64,000 nt of DNA from an uncultured Marvinbryantia sp. (GTDB lineage Bacteria > Bacillota > Clostridia > Lachnospirales > Lachnospiraceae), in NCBI GenBank assembly GCA_937915375.1, contig CALDMO010000018.1, positions 1 through 64,000 of the forward strand, written 5' to 3'. Under the pieces are notes generated by a model. That model ran no database searches. It worked only from the letters and a program-made list of their open reading frames with translations, and had not been told where the DNA came from. Positions within the stretch are counted from its first letter, which is position 1; the number at the start of each line of letters is the position of its first letter. Shown here piece by piece: positions 8,881 to 18,506 of this stretch. Made by a program: the position numbers and the translations under genes.

Positions 8881-10098
8881 ATGAGAGAATTTGCAAAGTC
8901 AACAAAGCTTGATCATGTTTGTTACGATATCCGCGGTCCGGTGCTGGATGAAGCATACCGCATGGAGGAGAATGGGGAAACAATTCTGAAATTAAATATC
9001 GGTAATCCGGCGCCGTTCGGTTTTCGGGCGCCGGATGAGGTGGTAAAAGATATGATGGCGAATCTGCCTCACACACAGGGATATTCAGATTCCCGCGGTC
9101 TGTTTTCCGCCAGAAAAGCAATTATGCAGTACTGTCAGCTAAAAAACATTCCGAATGTGGGAATGAATGACATTTATCTCGGAAACGGTGTCAGCGAGAT
9201 GATTGTGATGGCGATGCAGGGGCTTTTGGACAACGGAGATGAGATTCTTGTTCCGGCGCCGGACTATCCGCTTTGGACAGGCGCGGTCACGCTGGCAGGA
9301 GGAAAAGCCGTGCATTATATTTGCGATGAGCAGGCGGACTGGAATCCAGATATTGCAGATATCCGCAAAAAGGTAACGGATAAAACGAAGGGAATTGTGG
9401 TGATCAATCCGAATAATCCGACGGGGGCCGTTTACAGCAAAGAGATTCTCGAAGAAATCGTTGAGATAGCCAGAGAATTTGATCTGATCATTTTTGCGGA
9501 TGAGATTTACGATCGTCTGGTGATGGATGGTGTAGAGCATATTTCGATTGCCTCCCTTTGTCCGGATCTGTTCTGTGTGACGATGAACGGACTTTCCAAA
9601 TCCCACCGTATTGCGGGCTATCGTGTAGGCTGGATGTGTCTTTGCGGAAACAAAACGCATGTAAAAGGTTATTTGGAAGGCATCAATATGCTGAGCAATA
9701 TGCGTCTGTGTTCTAACGTTCCGGCACAGTCGATCGTACAGACGGCGCTCGGCGGATATCAGAGTGTCAATGAACTGCTTGTTCCGGGCGGACGTATCTA
9801 TGAGCAGCGTGAATTTATTATGAAAGCGCTCAACAGTATTCCGGGAATTTCAGCAGTAAAACCGAAGGCAGCGTTTTACATTTTTCCGAAACTGGATATT
9901 GCCCGTTTTAATATTACGGATGACGAACAGTTTGCGCTTGATTTCCTGCGTCAGAAAAAGGTGCTGATCAATCATGGTACGGCCTTTAACTGGCCGGAAC
10001 CGGATCATTTCCGCGTTGTTTATCTGCCGCGCCGCGAGGTGCTGGAGGAAACAATGAATAAGTTGGAGATGTTCCTTGCCAAATACAGACAGAGATAG
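8881..10098 (+). CDS. Class I/II aminotransferase, AlaA-like (probable alanine transaminase)
   Basis: A 405-residue fold-type I PLP aminotransferase resembling AlaA of E. coli, which interconverts pyruvate/glutamate and alanine/2-oxoglutarate. Visible motifs are LNIGNPAPFGF near 38, GNGVSEMI near 102, INPNNPTGAVY near 178, the ADEIYD block near 207, the PLP lysine at 240 in NGLSKSHR, and AGYRVGW just after. Start set at ATG 8881 because GAGAGG sits 9-10 bases upstream; the open frame continues 14 codons further upstream without a ribosome site. Gaps to polC (45 bases) and the next gene (11 bases) suggest one transcript. Substrate assignment rests on resemblance only. Confidence 0.85.
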   Translation: MREFAKSTKLDHVCYDIRGPVLDEAYRMEENGETILKLNIGNPAPFGFRAPDEVVKDMMANLPHTQGYSDSRGLFSARKAIMQYCQLKNIPNVGMNDIYLGNGVSEMIVMAMQGLLDNGDEILVPAPDYPLWTGAVTLAGGKAVHYICDEQADWNPDIADIRKKVTDKTKGIVVINPNNPTGAVYSKEILEEIVEIAREFDLIIFADEIYDRLVMDGVEHISIASLCPDLFCVTMNGLSKSHRIAGYRVGWMCLCGNKTHVKGYLEGINMLSNMRLCSNVPAQSIVQTALGGYQSVNELLVPGGRIYEQREFIMKALNSIPGISAVKPKAAFYIFPKLDIARFNITDDEQFALDFLRQKKVLINHGTAFNWPEPDHFRVVYLPRREVLEETMNKLEMFLAKYRQR

Positions 10099-10109
10099 GC
10101 GGTTACTTT

Positions 10110-10607
10110 ATGTTGGAAAAATTTTATCCGGATGTGTATCTGGATTCCACCTATATCATAGATTTTAAAAGCTGGTATAAAAAAGGATATCGCGCGGTAC
10201 TGTTTGATATCGATAACACACTTGTGCCGCATGGTGCGCCTGCGGATGAACGCGCGAAAGCGCTGTTTGCCTCACTTCGTGAAATGGGTATGAAATATTG
10301 TTTGATTTCCAATAATCAGCTTCCGCGCGTAAAACCTTTTGCGGACGAGGTGCATGCATTTTATATTGAGAATGCGCACAAACCGTCAAAAAAGGGATAT
10401 CAGGCAGCGATGGAAAAGATGGGAACAGATCCTGCTGAAACGATGTTTGTCGGAGATCAGCTGTTTACGGATGTGTACGGAGCCAGAAGATGCGGTATGA
10501 CGAGTATTCTGGTAAAACCGATCCATCCTAAAGAAGAAATCCAGATCGTGCTGAAGCGTTATCTGGAAAAAATTGTGCTATATTTTTATAACAGAAAGAG
10601 AAATTGA
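10110..10607 (+). CDS. YqeG-family HAD IIIA phosphatase
   Basis: A 165-residue HAD-superfamily hydrolase of the YqeG/GEP4-like family. Motif I is FDIDNTLVPHG near residue 35 (nucleophile and acid/base aspartates), motif II SNN near 70, the motif III lysine in KPSKKGYQ near 94, and motif IV GDQLFTDVYG near 115. Relatives in eukaryotes (GEP4) are phosphatidylglycerophosphate phosphatases; the bacterial role is less settled. It sits 11 bases after the aminotransferase and one base before aroK, so it is clearly within an operon, a neighbourhood shared by other Firmicutes. Confidence 0.88.
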   Translation: MLEKFYPDVYLDSTYIIDFKSWYKKGYRAVLFDIDNTLVPHGAPADERAKALFASLREMGMKYCLISNNQLPRVKPFADEVHAFYIENAHKPSKKGYQAAMEKMGTDPAETMFVGDQLFTDVYGARRCGMTSILVKPIHPKEEIQIVLKRYLEKIVLYFYNRKRN

Positions 10608-10608
10608 T

Positions 10609-11115
10609 ATGAATCACATCATTCTGATCGGCTTTATGGGAGCCGGTAAGACGACGATCGGTAAGGCGCTGGCAAGGGAATGTCAGCTGACGTTTCTCGA
10701 TACGGATGAGCAGATCGAGAGCTGGCAGCAGATGAAAATTTCTGATATTTTCGCAAGGTACGGAGAAGCGTATTTTCGCGATCTGGAGACAGAATTGCTC
10801 AGAAAACTGCAAAAAGAAAAAGAACGTATGGTGATCTCCGTGGGCGGGGGGCTGCCAGTGCGAAAAGAGAATCGTGCGCTTTTAAAAAAGATGGGGGATG
10901 TCGTTTACCTGCAGGCAAAGGTGGAAACACTGACAGCGCGTCTTGATGGCAGCAAAGACCGTCCGAAGCTTGCGGGAGGAGATTTGCGCGAACGAATCAT
11001 TTCTTTGATGGATGCGCGGGAGGCGTTTTACATTGAGACGGCGGATGTGCAGATCCATACAGACAATAAAAAAATTCAGGAAGTAGTAAAGGAGATTAGA
11101 GAACATGTTTTATGA
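10609..11115 (+). CDS. aroK: Shikimate kinase
   Basis: Phosphorylates shikimate at the 3-hydroxyl with ATP in the chorismate pathway. 168 residues, the normal length. The start MNHIILIGFMGAGKTTIGK contains the Walker A loop; the shikimate-binding DTDEQIE is near 31-37, FRDLETELL near 56, and the SVGGGLPV loop near 78. Start chosen at ATG 10609, one base after the yqeG stop, because the family begins right at this point; the upstream extension has no family match. The 3' end overlaps the next gene by 11 bases. No other aro genes are close. Confidence 0.94.
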   Translation: MNHIILIGFMGAGKTTIGKALARECQLTFLDTDEQIESWQQMKISDIFARYGEAYFRDLETELLRKLQKEKERMVISVGGGLPVRKENRALLKKMGDVVYLQAKVETLTARLDGSKDRPKLAGGDLRERIISLMDAREAFYIETADVQIHTDNKKIQEVVKEIREHVL

Positions 11116-12172
11116 AAAATTATTTCCGGTAATGAAAGAAAAAAATGCAGATGCACTGGTGATCTCAGACGGTGCAAACATGAGATATTTCAGCGGTTTC
11201 CGCGGAGCGACCGGTTATCTGTATATTTCTGAGAAGCAGCGTATTCTGGCAACCGACGGACGCTATACAACGATGGCAAAGGCAGAAGCGCCGGATTTCG
11301 AGGTGGTAGAACTTGCAAACGGGCAGACCTATGGGGAGCTTCTGAATACATATATGGAAATGGACGGAGTGAAAAACGTCGGTTTTGAGGATCATTATCT
11401 GCTTTACGGTAAATTTCAGGAACTGCAGAAAGGCTGCTGCGGCAGACTGACGGTGCCGATGGGCGGCAGTATTGATATTCTGCGCAGTATTAAGACAAAA
11501 GAAGAGATCGCTTATATGAGCAGAGCGGAAGAAATTGGAGACATTGCGTTTAAGCATGTGCTTGGCATGCTAAAACCGGGGCTGACAGAGCTGGAAGTAG
11601 CGGCTGAATTGGAATATGTGATGAAATTAAACGGCGCGGAGAATATCAGCTTTGATCCGATCGTAGCATCCGGTATCAATTCTTCTATGCCGCATGCGAT
11701 GCCGGGGCTGAAAAAGATTGAAAAGGGCGATTTTGTGACGATGGATTTCGGCTGTATGTATAATGGATATTGTTCTGATATGACCAGAACGGTGGTGATC
11801 GGTAAGGCAGATGACAAGCAGAAAGAGATTTATAATATTGTACTTGAAGCGCAGCTGGCAGGAGTAGAAGCCTGCAGAAGCGGTGTGCGCGGCTGTGATG
11901 TAGATAAGGTTGCCCGCGATATTATCACAAATGCCGGTTATGGCGACTGCTTCGGTCATGGACTCGGTCACAGCGTCGGTCTGTATATCCATGAGGATCC
12001 GCGTCTTTCCAGATTGTGTGAAACCGTTCTGGAGCCGGGAATGATCCAGACGGTAGAGCCGGGGATCTATATTCCGGGTTGGGGCGGCGTTCGTATTGAG
12101 GATATGGTGGTAGTCAATGACGGTCCGTGTACGAATCTGGCGCATTCCCCGAAAGAATTGATTGAACTCTAA
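11105..12172 (+). CDS. M24-family Xaa-Pro aminopeptidase (PepP/PepQ-like)
   Basis: A 355-residue cytoplasmic metallopeptidase expected to release N-terminal residues before proline. An N-terminal creatinase-like domain (GFRGATGYLYIS, ATDGRYTTMAKAEA) is followed by the pita-bread M24 domain. The metal ligands are visible as VTMDFGCMYNGYCSDMTRTV (two aspartates), GHGLGHSVGLYIHEDP (histidine), VEPGIYI (glutamate) and GVRIEDMVVV (glutamate). Its ATG lies within the last codons of aroK, an 11-base overlap that suggests translational coupling. It precedes efp, a widely conserved Firmicute pairing (yqhT-efp in Bacillus). Confidence 0.93.
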   Translation: MFYEKLFPVMKEKNADALVISDGANMRYFSGFRGATGYLYISEKQRILATDGRYTTMAKAEAPDFEVVELANGQTYGELLNTYMEMDGVKNVGFEDHYLLYGKFQELQKGCCGRLTVPMGGSIDILRSIKTKEEIAYMSRAEEIGDIAFKHVLGMLKPGLTELEVAAELEYVMKLNGAENISFDPIVASGINSSMPHAMPGLKKIEKGDFVTMDFGCMYNGYCSDMTRTVVIGKADDKQKEIYNIVLEAQLAGVEACRSGVRGCDVDKVARDIITNAGYGDCFGHGLGHSVGLYIHEDPRLSRLCETVLEPGMIQTVEPGIYIPGWGGVRIEDMVVVNDGPCTNLAHSPKELIEL

Positions 12173-12193
12173 GAAATTTTTGAAATAAAAGCC

Positions 12194-12222
12194 TTGAAAT
12201 GATACGGGTTTTATTATAAAAT
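12194..12222 (+). promoter_or_regulatory. Probable promoter of efp
   Basis: TTGAAA (12194-12199), 17 bases, TAAAAT (12217-12222). A second good -10, TATAAT, follows at 12227-12232 but has no matching -35. This region is AT-rich and lies 60-90 bases before the efp ATG. Confidence 0.5.
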
Positions 12223-12281
12223 AATGTATAATTATGGGAACTTCTGATCCCATACCTGTTAAATCTAAGGAGGAAATTTGA

Positions 12282-12839
12282 ATGATATCAGCAGGAGATT
12301 TTAGAAATGGTATTACCCTTGAAATTGACGGAAATGTTTGTCAGATCATGGAATTCCAGCATGTAAAGCCAGGTAAAGGCGCTGCATTTGTCAGAACAAA
12401 ATTAAAAAACATCATCAGCGGCGGCGTGGTTGAAAAAACCTTCCGCCCGACAGAGAAATTCCCGCAGGCTCGTATTGACCGCGTGGATATGCAGTATCTG
12501 TATGAAGATGGCGATCTTTTCAACTTCATGGATGTCAACACCTACGATCAGATTGCACTGAGTCAGGCAGACATCGGTGATGCGCTGAAATTTGTAAAAG
12601 AGAACGAAATGGTGAAGGTATGTTCCTACAACGGCAAAGTATTCGCTGTAGAGCCGCCTCTGTTTGTAGAACTTGAGATTACAGACACTGAGCCGGGCTT
12701 CAAAGGAGATACTGCTCAGGGCGCTACCAAACCGGCAGTAGTTGAGACAGGCGCAACGGTTTACGTACCGCTGTTCGTAAATCAGGGCGATAAGATCAAA
12801 ATTGACACACGTACTGGAGAATACCTTTCCAGAGTGTAA
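12282..12839 (+). CDS. efp: Elongation factor P
   Basis: A translation factor that binds between the P and E sites and rescues ribosomes stalled on polyproline. 185 residues in three beta-barrel domains. The domain I loop carries the modifiable residue: HVKPGKGAAF puts lysine at position 32 on the loop tip. The domain II/III signature FVKENEMVKVC and the C-terminal KIDTRTGEYLSRV are intact. GGAGGAAA precedes the ATG. The Lys tip is flanked by Gly, and no EpmA- or EarP-type modification gene is in the window, so the modification state cannot be told. Confidence 0.97.
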   Translation: MISAGDFRNGITLEIDGNVCQIMEFQHVKPGKGAAFVRTKLKNIISGGVVEKTFRPTEKFPQARIDRVDMQYLYEDGDLFNFMDVNTYDQIALSQADIGDALKFVKENEMVKVCSYNGKVFAVEPPLFVELEITDTEPGFKGDTAQGATKPAVVETGATVYVPLFVNQGDKIKIDTRTGEYLSRV

Positions 12840-12849
12840 CCTGACCATC

Positions 12850-12895
12850 AGAGGGGCCGCTGTGGAAATGACAGCCGGTCCCTTCTGCTGTTTTA
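12850..12895 (+). terminator. Hairpin between efp and glmM, possible terminator
   Basis: AGAGGGGCCGCTGT can pair, with bulges, with ACAGCCGGTCCCTTCT. The T tract after it (GCTGTTTTATGG) is weak, so it may only partly stop transcription. Confidence 0.45.
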
Positions 12896-12938
12896 TGGAA
12901 GGACAGCAGCTTTGCAACATAAAAAAGAGGAGATAAAA

Positions 12939-14285
12939 ATGGGAAAATATTTCGGAACAGATGGATTTCGCGGTGAGGCAAACGTAAAACTGACAGTAGA
13001 ACATGCATTTAAAGTGGGACGTTTCCTGGGCTGGTATTTTGGAAGAGATCACAAGGCAAACATCGTAATCGGAAAGGATACCAGAAGAAGCAGCTACATG
13101 TTTGAATATTCTCTGGTTGCGGGCCTGACAGCCTCTGGTGCAGACGCGTATCTTCTGCATGTGACGACGACTCCGAGTGTATCTTATGTGGTACGCACCG
13201 AAGAATTTGACTGCGGTATTATGATTTCCGCAAGCCATAACCCTTACTATGACAATGGAATCAAACTGCTCAACCGCAGCGGTCATAAGATGGACGCCGG
13301 TGTGGAAGAGATGATTGAGAAATATATTGACGGCGAACTCGAAGAACTGCCGCTGGCAACGAAGGAAAATATTGGCCGTACGGTTGATTATGTGGCTGGC
13401 AGAAACCGTTATATCGGTTATCTTATTTCACTGGCGACACGTTCTTTTAAAAAGTACCGCATCGGTTTGGACTGTGCGAACGGAAGCTCCTCTGCAATCG
13501 CGAAAAGCGTATTTGACGCGCTTGGCGCAAAGACGTATGTGATCAACAATGAGCCGGACGGCACAAACATCAATACGAACTGCGGTTCCACTCACATTGA
13601 GGTATTGCAGCAGTTGGTAAGAGAGAAAAAGCTCGATGTGGGCTTTGCTTTTGACGGCGATGCGGATCGTTGTATCGCGGTCGATGAAAATGGCGATATT
13701 GTGGACGGCGACAAGATTCTTTACGTCTGCGGTAAGTACTTAAAAGAAAACGGCAAGCTGAAAAATGATACCGTTGTCACAACGATCATGTCAAATCTTG
13801 GTCTTTACAAGGCGTTTGACCGCGCAGGAATTGAGTATGAAAAGACACAGGTCGGCGACAAATATGTTTACGAAAATATGGTGAAAAATGGGCACTGTCT
13901 CGGCGGTGAGCAGTCCGGTCATATTATTTTCAGTAAGCATGCGACAACTGGAGACGGTATTTTAACGTCTCTGATGATCATGGAAGTGCTGACGGAAAAG
14001 AAAATGAGTCTTGCAACACTGGCAGGGGAAGTAAAGATTTATCCGCAGCTTCTGAAAAATGTCCGTGTGGCAGACAAACAGGAAGCAAGAGAAAATGAGG
14101 CTGTGGTAGAGGCTGTTAAGAATGTGGAGAAAACGCTCGGTGACGAGGGACGCATTCTGGTGCGCGAGAGCGGTACTGAGCCGGTCATCCGCGTGATGGT
14201 AGAAGCCGCAGAGCAGGAGCTTTGTGAGAAATATGTAAATCAGGTGATTGACGTTATGACGCGACAGGGCCTGGTAGTGGAGTAA
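12939..14285 (+). CDS. glmM: Phosphoglucosamine mutase
   Basis: Interconverts glucosamine 6-phosphate and glucosamine 1-phosphate on the way to UDP-GlcNAc for peptidoglycan. 448 residues with four phosphohexomutase domains. KYFGTDGFRG opens domain I, the phosphoserine is Ser99 in MISASHNPYYDNG, the metal loop is DGDADR near 242, the sugar-binding loop GGEQSGH near 323, and the phosphate-binding loop RESGTEPVIRVM near 406. Start set at ATG 12939 with AAGAGGAG 7 bases upstream; an upstream frame extension of nine codons is not family sequence. The next gene starts 7 bases after the stop. Confidence 0.96.
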   Translation: MGKYFGTDGFRGEANVKLTVEHAFKVGRFLGWYFGRDHKANIVIGKDTRRSSYMFEYSLVAGLTASGADAYLLHVTTTPSVSYVVRTEEFDCGIMISASHNPYYDNGIKLLNRSGHKMDAGVEEMIEKYIDGELEELPLATKENIGRTVDYVAGRNRYIGYLISLATRSFKKYRIGLDCANGSSSAIAKSVFDALGAKTYVINNEPDGTNINTNCGSTHIEVLQQLVREKKLDVGFAFDGDADRCIAVDENGDIVDGDKILYVCGKYLKENGKLKNDTVVTTIMSNLGLYKAFDRAGIEYEKTQVGDKYVYENMVKNGHCLGGEQSGHIIFSKHATTGDGILTSLMIMEVLTEKKMSLATLAGEVKIYPQLLKNVRVADKQEARENEAVVEAVKNVEKTLGDEGRILVRESGTEPVIRVMVEAAEQELCEKYVNQVIDVMTRQGLVVE

Positions 14286-14292
14286 TTTTGTA

Positions 14293-16032
14293 ATGGATCA
14301 TAAACTGAAAAAACTGATACGATACTATAAACCATACCAGAAATTATTCTGGTCAGATATGTTTTTCGCAATCCTGGGGGCTGGCATTACACTTGCCATC
14401 CCCTTGATTGTGCGTTATATTACCGGCACCGTTGTGCTTTTTCCCAAAGAGCAGGTTTTGCCGGCAATTTTAAAGCTGGCGCTTGTCATGGTGGCTATGG
14501 TGCTGGTGGAGTGCTTTTGTAATTTTTATATTGCGTATTTCGGTCACATTATGGGCGCGAAGATTGAGCACGATATGCGAAATGAAATTTTCCGTCATTA
14601 TCAGAAGCTCTCGTTTACCTTCTTTGATAATCAGAAAGTTGGTCAATTGTTGTCGCGCGTGACAAGTGATTTATTTGACATCAGCGAACTTCTGCATCAC
14701 GGACCGGAGGACATCTGTATTTCTCTGATTAAATTTGTTGGTGCGCTGGCGATTCTGATGACGATCAATGTTCCGCTGACCATTGTATTATTCGCGTTTG
14801 TGCCGCTCATTGTGATTTACGCGTTTTTCCTGAACCGCAAGATGAAGCGGGCGTTTAAGGAAAACCGTGCCCGCATTGCGGACATTAACAGTCAGATTGA
14901 GGACAGCTTATCCGGTATTCGTGTGGTAAAATCGTTCGCGAACGAATCCGTGGAGCTGGAAAAATTCCGCAGGGGCAATCAGCGTTTTGTGGACAGCAAA
15001 CGCATCAGCTACCGCTATATGGGTATGTACCATTCGGGACTTGGCGCGCTGACCACATTAGTGACGGTCGGCGTTGTTGTGGCAGGCGCGGTGTTGATCT
15101 CCAGAGGTTCGATGGAGGCGGTTGATCTGATTACGTTCCTTTTGTATGTCAACAACTGCACGGAACCGATTAAGAAACTGATCAACTTTACCGAGCAGTT
15201 CCAGAACGGCTATACCGGATATGAACGTTTCCTGGAAATTTTGGCGGTAGAGCCGGATATTGCAGATGCGCCGAATGCGGTAGAATTAAAAGATGTCAAA
15301 GGCAATATTGACTTTGATGACGTTTCCTTCAGCTATGAGGAAAATCTGGAGCGTGTGCTGAATCATATTAATCTTAAAGTTGGAGCAGGTGAATATATTG
15401 CGATTGCCGGCAGCTCCGGCGGCGGTAAGACAACACTTTGCAGCTTGATCCCGCGTTTTTATGATGTAGACAGCGGACGGATTTTGCTGGACGGCATCGA
15501 CATCCGTAATATTAAGCTGAAAAGTTTGAGAGACCATATCGGTATTGTGCAGCAGGATGTTTATCTGTTTGCGGAAAATGTTATGGAAAATATCCGTTAC
15601 GGTAAGCCGGGAGCGACGGACGAGGAAGTTATCCGCGCAGCGAAGATGGCAAATGCGCATGAGTTCATTATGGAGCTGCCGGACGGCTATCAGACAGATA
15701 TCGGTCAGCGCGGCGTGAAACTTTCCGGCGGACAGAAACAGCGTCTGTCGATCGCGCGTGTATTTTTGAAAAATCCTCCGATCCTGATTTTTGATGAGGC
15801 GACCAGCGCGCTCGATAATGAGAGTGAGAAGATTATTCAGGAATCGTTGGAAGCATTGGCAAAAGGAAGGACGACATTTGTTATTGCGCACCGCCTTTCG
15901 ACAATCCGTAATGCCGGAAAAATTCTTGTAATGACAGAAAAAGGCATTGAGGAGCAGGGTACGCATGAGGAACTGTTGAAAAAAGGCGGCATCTACAGTA
16001 AGCTGTATCAAATGTCTGCGCAGACAGCGTAG
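14293..16032 (+). CDS. ABC exporter, fused membrane and ATPase domains
   Basis: A 579-residue half-transporter of the MsbA/BmrA-like type that should work as a dimer to export lipid, peptide or drug substrates. Six membrane segments occupy roughly residues 15-310. The ATPase domain has Walker A GSSGGGKTTL near 375, the Q-loop IVQQDVYLF, signature LSGGQKQRLSIAR near 481, Walker B ILIFDEATSALD, and the H-loop IAHRLST. The gene follows glmM by 7 bases and probably shares its transcript. Nothing in the sequence identifies the substrate. Walker A has GSSGGGKT in place of the usual GxxGxGKS, a conservative change. Confidence 0.92.
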   Translation: MDHKLKKLIRYYKPYQKLFWSDMFFAILGAGITLAIPLIVRYITGTVVLFPKEQVLPAILKLALVMVAMVLVECFCNFYIAYFGHIMGAKIEHDMRNEIFRHYQKLSFTFFDNQKVGQLLSRVTSDLFDISELLHHGPEDICISLIKFVGALAILMTINVPLTIVLFAFVPLIVIYAFFLNRKMKRAFKENRARIADINSQIEDSLSGIRVVKSFANESVELEKFRRGNQRFVDSKRISYRYMGMYHSGLGALTTLVTVGVVVAGAVLISRGSMEAVDLITFLLYVNNCTEPIKKLINFTEQFQNGYTGYERFLEILAVEPDIADAPNAVELKDVKGNIDFDDVSFSYEENLERVLNHINLKVGAGEYIAIAGSSGGGKTTLCSLIPRFYDVDSGRILLDGIDIRNIKLKSLRDHIGIVQQDVYLFAENVMENIRYGKPGATDEEVIRAAKMANAHEFIMELPDGYQTDIGQRGVKLSGGQKQRLSIARVFLKNPPILIFDEATSALDNESEKIIQESLEALAKGRTTFVIAHRLSTIRNAGKILVMTEKGIEEQGTHEELLKKGGIYSKLYQMSAQTA

Positions 16033-16092
16033 GACAGGCAAGGGAACATAGGGATATTTAAAAAAGAGGCAGAAACAGAAGGAGAGAGAACG

Positions 16093-17289
16093 ATGATTTC
16101 AGAGAAGATGTTGGAAATGACAAAAAACAGCTCTGCAATCCGGGCGATGTTTGAAGAAGGCAGACGCATGGCAGAGCAGTTTGGCGCTGAGAATGTTTAT
16201 GATTTCAGTCTGGGAAATCCGAATGTTCCGGCTCCGAAGGAGGTAACGGAGGCGATTGAGGCAATTCTTCGGGAGGAGGATCCATTGACGGTACACGGTT
16301 ACATGAGTAATGCCGGATATGAGGATGTGCGTCAGGGGGTTGCCGCTTCTTTGAATCAGCGGTTTGGTACAAAGTTTGCCGAAAAAAATATTCTTATGAC
16401 AGTCGGTGCGGCGGGCGGTCTCAATGTGATTTTTAAAACACTGTTGAATCCGGGTGATGAGGTGCTTGCTTTTGCTCCATATTTCGGAGAATACAATTCC
16501 TATGTAGCAAATTACGGTGGAGTCCTGCGTGCGGTTCCGGCAAATACGGTGGATTTTCAGCCAAATCTGACAGAATTTGCGCAGATGCTGACAGAAAAGA
16601 CGAAAGCAGTGATCGTTAATTCCCCGAATAATCCGACGGGTGTGATTTATTCCGAGGAGACGATTCTGCAGCTGGCAGAGATTTTAAGGGAAAAACAGAA
16701 AGCATTTGGCAGCAGCATTTATCTGGTATCGGACGAACCATACCGGGAGCTGGTTTACGGGGAGGCAGAAGTTCCGTATCTGACGAAATATTATGAAAAT
16801 ACGATTGTCGGCTATTCTTTCAGCAAATCGCTTTCCCTTCCGGGGGAGCGGATCGGCTATTTGGTGATTCCGGATGAGGCAGATGAGAGCGACGCGATCA
16901 TAAATGCCGCAAATGTGGCAAACCGTATCCTTGGCTATGTCAACGCGCCATCGCTGTTTCAGCGTGTCATTGCCAGATGCCTGGATGCAAAGACGGATAT
17001 TGCCTATTATGACCGTAATCGGGAAACTTTGTATGAAGGTCTGAAAAAAGCAGGATATTCCTGTATCAAGCCGGAGGGGGCATTTTATCTGTTTGTGAAA
17101 TCACCGATTCCGGATGAAAAGGCATTTTGCGAAGCAGCAAAGAAATATCATCTGCTTCTGGTCCCGGGCAGTTCATTTGCTTGTCCGGGCTATGTACGTC
17201 TGGCATATTGTGTGGCGTATGAAACAATCGTGAATGCGCTGCCGAAGTTTGCGCTTCTGGCACAGGAATTCGGTATTGCGCAGCCATGA
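16093..17289 (+). CDS. Class I/II aminotransferase, aspartate/aromatic type
   Basis: A 398-residue fold-type I PLP aminotransferase. Motifs: FSLGNPNVPAP near 37, TVGAAGGLN near 101, VNSPNNPTGVIY near 175, SDEPYRELVYG near 216, PLP lysine at 245 in SFSKSLSLPGERIGYL, and the carboxylate-binding arginine in YVRLAYCVAYE near the end. The PGERIGY segment is typical of the aspartate-aminotransferase-like clade common in Clostridia. Exact substrate unknown. GGAGAGAG precedes the ATG. It is one of four PLP aminotransferases within 17 kb. Confidence 0.85.
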   Translation: MISEKMLEMTKNSSAIRAMFEEGRRMAEQFGAENVYDFSLGNPNVPAPKEVTEAIEAILREEDPLTVHGYMSNAGYEDVRQGVAASLNQRFGTKFAEKNILMTVGAAGGLNVIFKTLLNPGDEVLAFAPYFGEYNSYVANYGGVLRAVPANTVDFQPNLTEFAQMLTEKTKAVIVNSPNNPTGVIYSEETILQLAEILREKQKAFGSSIYLVSDEPYRELVYGEAEVPYLTKYYENTIVGYSFSKSLSLPGERIGYLVIPDEADESDAIINAANVANRILGYVNAPSLFQRVIARCLDAKTDIAYYDRNRETLYEGLKKAGYSCIKPEGAFYLFVKSPIPDEKAFCEAAKKYHLLLVPGSSFACPGYVRLAYCVAYETIVNALPKFALLAQEFGIAQP

Positions 17290-17361
17290 TCCGGCAGAAG
17301 TCAGATAAAAATAATACCATAAAACAGCAGTGATTTTCCGATGGGAAATAAGGAGTATATG

Positions 17362-18438
17362 ATGGGAAACTGGGAGACAAACGTACGAAAAGTAATCCCC
17401 TACACACCGGGGGAACAGCCGGATTTTCCGGATATAATTAAATTAAATACAAATGAAAATCCGTATCCGCCCGCGCCGTCCGTGCAGGCGGCGATATGCG
17501 CGCAGAACGCGGATGCGCTGCGCCTGTATCCGGCTCCGGGAGCGGATGCGCTGGTGAACGCGCTGGCAGAATATTACCAGATGGACAGAGAGCAGGTGTT
17601 TGTGGGTGTCGGTTCGGATGATGTGCTGGCAATGGCCTTTTTGACTTTTTTTAATTCTGACAGACCAATCCTGTTTCCGGATATTACGTATTCTTTTTAT
17701 GATGTGTGGGCAGAGCTGTTTCGCATTCCTTATGAATGCCAGCCGCTCGATGAACATTTCCGTATCCGAAAAGAAGACTATTGCCGGCCGAACGGCGGTG
17801 TGATCATTGCAAATCCAAACGCGCCGACAGGTGTGGAACTGCCGCTTTCCGAGGTAGAGGAAATCATCCGGAACAATTCGGATGTGGTGGTGATTGTTGA
17901 TGAAGCGTATGTGGATTTCGGTGCGGTATCGGCAAGAAGTCTGGTAGATAAATATGAAAATCTGTTGGTAGTGCAGACTTTTTCTAAGTCGCGTTCACTG
18001 GCGGGACTTCGTATCGGCTATGCGTTCGGCAGTAAAAAGCTGATTAAATATCTGAATGATGCAAAGTATTCTTTTAACTCCTATACGATGAACCGCCCGA
18101 GTTTGGAAATTGGCGCGGCAGCGCTTCAGGAGGACGCATACTTTCAGGAGACCTGTAAAAAAATTATTACGACAAGAGAGCGAACAAAAACAGAGCTGAA
18201 AAAACTGGGTTTTGTATTTGAGGATTCCAAGACGAATTTTGTATTTGCTTCTCATCCGCGATATCCGGCAAAAGAATTATTTGAAGCGCTGCGCGAAAAC
18301 CATATTTTTGTGCGCTACTGGAACAAACCGCGTATCAGCAATTATCTGCGTATTACCATCGGAACAGACGAGGAGATGGACGCGTTGTTTGCGTTTTTAA
18401 AAAGGTATATGCAGACACATAGCTCCGGCGTGGTTTGA
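17362..18438 (+). CDS. hisC: Histidinol-phosphate aminotransferase-like enzyme
   Basis: A HisC-family PLP aminotransferase, 358 residues from the preferred start. The N-terminal IKLNTNENPYPP is the HisC signature; VGVGSDDVLAM, ANPNAPTGVELP, VDEAYVDFG, the PLP lysine at about 209 in FSKSRSLAGLRIGY and the C-terminal LRITIGT follow in order. It should convert imidazole acetol phosphate to histidinol phosphate, though related enzymes act on aromatic oxo acids or on cobalamin precursors. AAGGAG lies 6 bases before ATG 17362; ATG 17359 is also possible. It is not in a his operon; the only other his gene seen is hisA 17 kb away. Confidence 0.82.
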   Translation: MGNWETNVRKVIPYTPGEQPDFPDIIKLNTNENPYPPAPSVQAAICAQNADALRLYPAPGADALVNALAEYYQMDREQVFVGVGSDDVLAMAFLTFFNSDRPILFPDITYSFYDVWAELFRIPYECQPLDEHFRIRKEDYCRPNGGVIIANPNAPTGVELPLSEVEEIIRNNSDVVVIVDEAYVDFGAVSARSLVDKYENLLVVQTFSKSRSLAGLRIGYAFGSKKLIKYLNDAKYSFNSYTMNRPSLEIGAAALQEDAYFQETCKKIITTRERTKTELKKLGFVFEDSKTNFVFASHPRYPAKELFEALRENHIFVRYWNKPRISNYLRITIGTDEEMDALFAFLKRYMQTHSSGVV

Positions 18439-18506
18439 GAATCGGTGAATATATGTGAAATTATCAAAATAGGATAGAACGAGATAGAATTTAAAGGAGT
18501 AACAAT